Assembly (NCBI RefSeq): GCF_001591625.1
Contig: NZ_BCVG01000012.1
Coordinates: 1-64,000, forward strand
Direction of reading: 5' to 3'
DNA length: 64,000 nt
Origin: Metabacillus fastidiosus NBRC 101226
GTDB taxonomy: Bacteria > Bacillota > Bacilli > Bacillales > Bacillaceae
The stretch's first letter is position 1, and every line of letters begins with the position of its first letter. The notes below the pieces were generated by a model that was given only the letters and a program-made list of their open reading frames with translations, did not search any database and was not told the DNA's origin. The translations under genes were made by a program, and so were the position numbers. Shown here in pieces: positions 59,315 through 64,000 of the stretch.

Positions 59315-60451
59315 ATGAAATTTATAATTCAAAGAGATAAGTTAACAGAAAGTGTTCAAGATGTAATGAAAGCTGTTTCTTCTCGAACAACAATACCGAT
59401 TTTAACTGGAATAAAAATTGTTGCTACAGAAGATGGTGTAACATTGACTGGAAGTGATTCAGATATTTCAATAGAATCCTTTATTCCAGCTGAAGAAGAA
59501 GATAAAGAATTTGTTGATATTCAACAAACAGGAAGTGTTGTCTTACAAGCCAGATTTTTCAGTGAAATTGTAAAAAAACTTCCTAAGGACGCAGTGGAAA
59601 TTGAAGTAAGCAATAATCATTCAACTGTGATCAGATCAGGAAAAGCAGAATTTAATCTTAATGGGTTAGATGCAGAAGAATATCCGCTTTTACCGCAGAT
59701 CAGTGAAGAGAATGTATTTAAAATTCCAACAGATCTATTAAAAGCTATGATTCGTCAGACAGTCTTTGCTGTATCTACATCTGAAACTAGACCGATTTTA
59801 ACAGGTGTTAACTGGAAGTTAGAAGATAATGAATTAATTTGTATTGCCACTGATAGTCATCGTCTTGCACTAAGAAAAGCTAAAATCGAATCAGGCGTAG
59901 AAGAAACATACAATGTCGTTATTCCTGGTAAAAGTCTAACAGAACTAAGCAAAATACTAGATGATACAAATGATTTAATTGATATTACGATGACAGAAAA
60001 CCAAATTTTATTTAAAGCTAAAAATTTATTATTCTTCTCAAGATTGCTGGAAGGAAACTATCCAGATACGACAAGATTAATACCGACGGAAAGTAAAACA
60101 GAGCTAATCGTAAATACAAAAGCCTTTTTAGAAGCAATTGATCGTGCATCGCTTTTAGCAAGGGAAGCAAGAAATAATGTTGTAAAGCTTTCCACTTTAA
60201 CAGAACGTATGATTGAAATATCATCGGATTCACCTGAAATTGGAAAAGTTATTGAAGAGATCCAAACTGATGAAACGACAGGCGAAGAATTAAAAATTTC
60301 CTTTAGTGCAAAATATGTAATGGACGCTTTAAAAGCACTCGAAGGAACAGAAATCAGAGTAACATTTACTGGTGCAATGAGACCTTTCTTAATACGTACG
60401 CCTGAAAATGAATCAATATTACAATTAATTTTACCTGTAAGAACATATTAA
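59315..60451 (+). CDS. dnaN: DNA polymerase III beta subunit (sliding clamp)
   Basis: 378 residues, as in B. subtilis. Three clamp domains: MKFIIQRDKLTESVQDVMKA, SSRTTIPILTGIKI, and the C-terminal MRPFLIRTPENESILQLILP. ATG 59315 follows AAGGAGG; the frame opens 24 bases earlier. Ends at a strong terminator. Confidence 0.98.
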   Translation: MKFIIQRDKLTESVQDVMKAVSSRTTIPILTGIKIVATEDGVTLTGSDSDISIESFIPAEEEDKEFVDIQQTGSVVLQARFFSEIVKKLPKDAVEIEVSNNHSTVIRSGKAEFNLNGLDAEEYPLLPQISEENVFKIPTDLLKAMIRQTVFAVSTSETRPILTGVNWKLEDNELICIATDSHRLALRKAKIESGVEETYNVVIPGKSLTELSKILDDTNDLIDITMTENQILFKAKNLLFFSRLLEGNYPDTTRLIPTESKTELIVNTKAFLEAIDRASLLAREARNNVVKLSTLTERMIEISSDSPEIGKVIEEIQTDETTGEELKISFSAKYVMDALKALEGTEIRVTFTGAMRPFLIRTPENESILQLILPVRTY

Positions 60452-60496
60452 AAAATACGGAGCTGACCTAAAGTGAAGGGCAGTTCCGTATTTTTT
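60452..60496 (+). terminator. Terminator of dnaA-dnaN
   Basis: AAATACGGAGCTG pairs with CAGTTCCGTATTT, followed by TTTTAT, immediately after the dnaN stop. Confidence 0.85.
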
Positions 60497-60724
60497 ATAA
60501 AATAAATCTCTAGTAAGCGGGGATTCTTACTCACTTGTATCTATGTTAAAATAATTTATCCTGTTCTCTAGATAGAACTAACTTTGAAACGAATGGGTAT
60601 TTATGCCTACTATCTGTTCATTTCTAGTAGACATTATGAGATAATCCAGTTATGAATAGCTTTTAAATATAATTTTTAGTATCATTGTAAGTTATAGACT
60701 GATAAAGGATGGCGATTATGTTAT

Positions 60725-60940
60725 ATGGCAAAACCTGTTAAGATTGAGACGGAATATATTACTTTAGGACAATTTTTAAAGCTCGCAGACGTCATTCAAA
60801 CAGGTGGTATGGCAAAATGGTTTCTAGGAGAATATGCAATTTTTGTTAACAGCGAACTAGAGAACCGACGTGGAAGGAAGCTAAAAGCTGGGGATGTTAT
60901 CGATATACCTGAATTTGGTACGTTTGTCGTTAAAAATTAA
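60725..60940 (+). CDS. yaaA: S4-domain RNA-binding protein YaaA (RlbA)
   Basis: 71 residues forming one S4-like domain (YITLGQFLKLADVIQTGGMA and ENRRGRKLKAGDVIDIPEFG). The conserved small protein before recF in bacilli, linked to ribosome assembly. Confidence 0.93.
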   Translation: MAKPVKIETEYITLGQFLKLADVIQTGGMAKWFLGEYAIFVNSELENRRGRKLKAGDVIDIPEFGTFVVKN

Positions 60941-60998
60941 AACACACAGTTATTAAATTCCCTATTTTAAAAAGCCAAAGTCAAAGATGGTGACAAAC

Positions 60999-62117
60999 GT
61001 GCATATTAAGCAATTAAAATTAAAAAATTATCGCAATTATGAAAATTTAGAAGTTAATTTTGAAAATAAAGTGAATGTTATACTTGGTGAAAATGCTCAA
61101 GGCAAAACAAATGTGATGGAATCCATCTTTGTTTTAGCAATGGCCAAGTCACATCGTACGACAAATGATAAAGAACTTATTCGCTGGGACGAAGAATATG
61201 CTAAAATAGAAGGAGCAATCGAAAAATATAATCGTTCAGTAGATCTTCAACTTGTCATTTCAAAAAAAGGGAAAAAAGCAAAATTACATCATTTGGAACA
61301 AAAGAAACTAAGCCAATATATCGGTGCGATGAATGTTATTATGTTTGCCCCGGAAGATTTGAATTTAGTAAAAGGGAGTCCTCAAATTCGCCGTCGTTTT
61401 ATCGATATGGAAATTGGCCAAGTTTCCCCAGTATATCTCCATGATTTAAGTCGTTTTCAAAAGATTATGCAACAAAGAAATCATTATTTAAAGTTACTTC
61501 AGACTAAAAAGCAGACAGATGAAACGATGCTCGATGTATTGACAGCTCAATTATGTGAAGCGGCTGCAAAAATTCTGTTAAAACGGTTGGAATTTGTTGA
61601 ACAATTGCAAAAATGGGCACAGCCAATTCATCAAGGAATCAGTAGAGGTATAGAAAGATTAACGATTCAATATAAACCTTCGATAGATGTATTAGATACC
61701 CCGAACTTGTCGACAATGATAGAAGCATTTGAACGGAAATTTGATAAAATAAGAGCGAAAGAGATAGAACGCGGAGCTACTTTAGCAGGGCCGCACCGGG
61801 ATGATCTCAGCTTTTTGGTCAATGATAGAGATGTTCAAACCTATGGATCGCAGGGACAGCAAAGAACGACAGCTTTATCACTAAAATTGGCGGAAATCGA
61901 TCTTATTCATCATGAGATTGGTGAGTATCCAATTCTCTTGCTCGATGATGTTTTATCAGAATTGGATGATTACAGGCAGTCACATTTATTAAACACAATT
62001 CAAGGGAAAGTCCAAACATTTGTCACAACGACTAGTGTGGAAGGAATTGAACATCGAACATTAAAAGAAGCAGCGATGTTTCATGTCGATTACGGAAAAT
62101 TAACTGCTAAAAAATGA
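60999..62117 (+). CDS. recF: DNA repair and replication protein RecF
   Basis: 372 residues. An SMC-like ABC ATPase: Walker [15 protein letters not shown], signature [19 protein letters not shown], Walker [15 protein letters not shown]. It loads RecA at gaps with RecO/RecR. GTG 60999 behind AGATGGTGA aligns with the B. subtilis start. ATG 60987 in frame is the alternative. Confidence 0.95.
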   Translation: MHIKQLKLKNYRNYENLEVNFENKVNVILGENAQGKTNVMESIFVLAMAKSHRTTNDKELIRWDEEYAKIEGAIEKYNRSVDLQLVISKKGKKAKLHHLEQKKLSQYIGAMNVIMFAPEDLNLVKGSPQIRRRFIDMEIGQVSPVYLHDLSRFQKIMQQRNHYLKLLQTKKQTDETMLDVLTAQLCEAAAKILLKRLEFVEQLQKWAQPIHQGISRGIERLTIQYKPSIDVLDTPNLSTMIEAFERKFDKIRAKEIERGATLAGPHRDDLSFLVNDRDVQTYGSQGQQRTTALSLKLAEIDLIHHEIGEYPILLLDDVLSELDDYRQSHLLNTIQGKVQTFVTTTSVEGIEHRTLKEAAMFHVDYGKLTAKK

Positions 62118-62127
62118 GGTGAGTTAT

Positions 62128-62403
62128 TTGTATATCCATTTAGGAGATAATTTTGTTGTTCCGTCAAAAGAAGTTGTAATGATTTTAGACGGCCAATCAT
62201 CAGAGGAATCTGTGATTGTTAGTGAATTTCTAGATATGCAAAAGAAAGCGATCGTACAGCTGACAACTGGTGTTGTAAAATCAATTGTTGTAACAACAGA
62301 AAAAATTTATTTCTCACCTCTTGCTTCAAATACTTTAAAGAAACGAGCTAAATTAGCTTTTGATATAGATACACAATTCAACCGTATTTTTAAGAATAGT
62401 TGA
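62128..62403 (+). CDS. remB: Extracellular matrix regulator RemB (YaaB)
   Basis: 91 residues: YIHLGDNFVVPSKEVVMILD, VKSIVVTTEKIYFSPLASNT and LKKRAKL. RemB is linked with RemA to biofilm matrix control. TTG 62128 behind GAGGTGA matches the family start. It lies between recF and gyrB as usual. Confidence 0.92.
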   Translation: MYIHLGDNFVVPSKEVVMILDGQSSEESVIVSEFLDMQKKAIVQLTTGVVKSIVVTTEKIYFSPLASNTLKKRAKLAFDIDTQFNRIFKNS

Positions 62404-62436
62404 TTGATTTAAAATTAGGTTTAAAGAAAAGTGTAG

Positions 62437-64000
<1,564 letters not shown>

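Overview
The window is a low-GC Firmicute chromosome, almost certainly a Bacillaceae member, spanning the replication origin. The evidence is gene order (rlmH, htrA, walJIHKR, purA, dnaB, rplI, gdpP, rpsR-ssb-rpsF, ychF, yyaC, parB-parA, noc, rsmG-mnmG-mnmE, jag-yidC, rnpA-rpmH, dnaA-dnaN-yaaA-recF-remB-gyrB), Bacillus-like protein sequences, strong AGGAGG ribosome binding sites, canonical parS sites and the DnaA-box/DnaA-trio layout known from B. subtilis. Genes left of the origin run mostly on the minus strand and those right of dnaA on the plus strand, as expected for genes pointing away from oriC.

Region 1 (1 to about 25600) is accessory. It holds a GNAT-like protein, a small membrane protein, an HPr kinase paralogue, a Fur-box-flanked siderophore uptake set, a YbjQ operon, a LURP/Tubby-like protein, a DDAH-like hydrolase beside a broken histidine kinase, and an LLM oxidoreductase/MFS pump/TetR group. 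It also holds a broken IS3-type transposase, a tandem-fused QueD-like protein, a GGDEF-EAL protein, an SDR, a DNA methyltransferase, a radical SAM protein, a diguanylate cyclase and a sporulation-kinase-like histidine kinase. The most unusual feature is a short sequence equal to the last codons of rlmH plus flanking arms. It recurs at nine places (about 1813, 3084, 7556, 8831, 10468, 20592, 21929, 23746 and the rlmH end itself at 25597), always in the same orientation and mostly between genes. I noticed no copy to the right of rlmH. This resembles the SCC integration site of staphylococci (3' end of rlmH/orfX). I interpret the region as a serial pile-up of small cassettes inserted at rlmH. No ccr-type recombinase gene is in the window.

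Region 2 (25598 to 34672) is the core rlmH, a small CxxH/CxxC protein too short for standard calling, htrA, the WalRK two-component operon with its accessory proteins, and a LysM/M23 peptidase. A perfect parS lies inside walK.

Region 3 (34880 to 35620) is a minus-strand tRNA cluster (Lys, Glu, Asp, Phe) plus a truncated 5' copy of tRNA-Lys. Region 4 (35737 to 49402) carries purA, dnaB, rplI, gdpP, an AT-rich gap of about 1 kb without an intact gene, rpsR-ssb-rpsF, ychF, a DUF951 protein, an MscS channel, a YkvI-like protein, yyaC and parAB. Between ychF and the DUF951 gene sits a structured dispersed repeat whose second copy is cut by the left window edge.

Region 5 (49652 to 64000) is the origin proper: noc, the tRNA-modification genes, jag-yidC, rnpA, rpmH, a DnaA-box cluster, dnaA, the unwinding region, dnaN, yaaA, recF, remB and the start of gyrB, which runs off the right edge.
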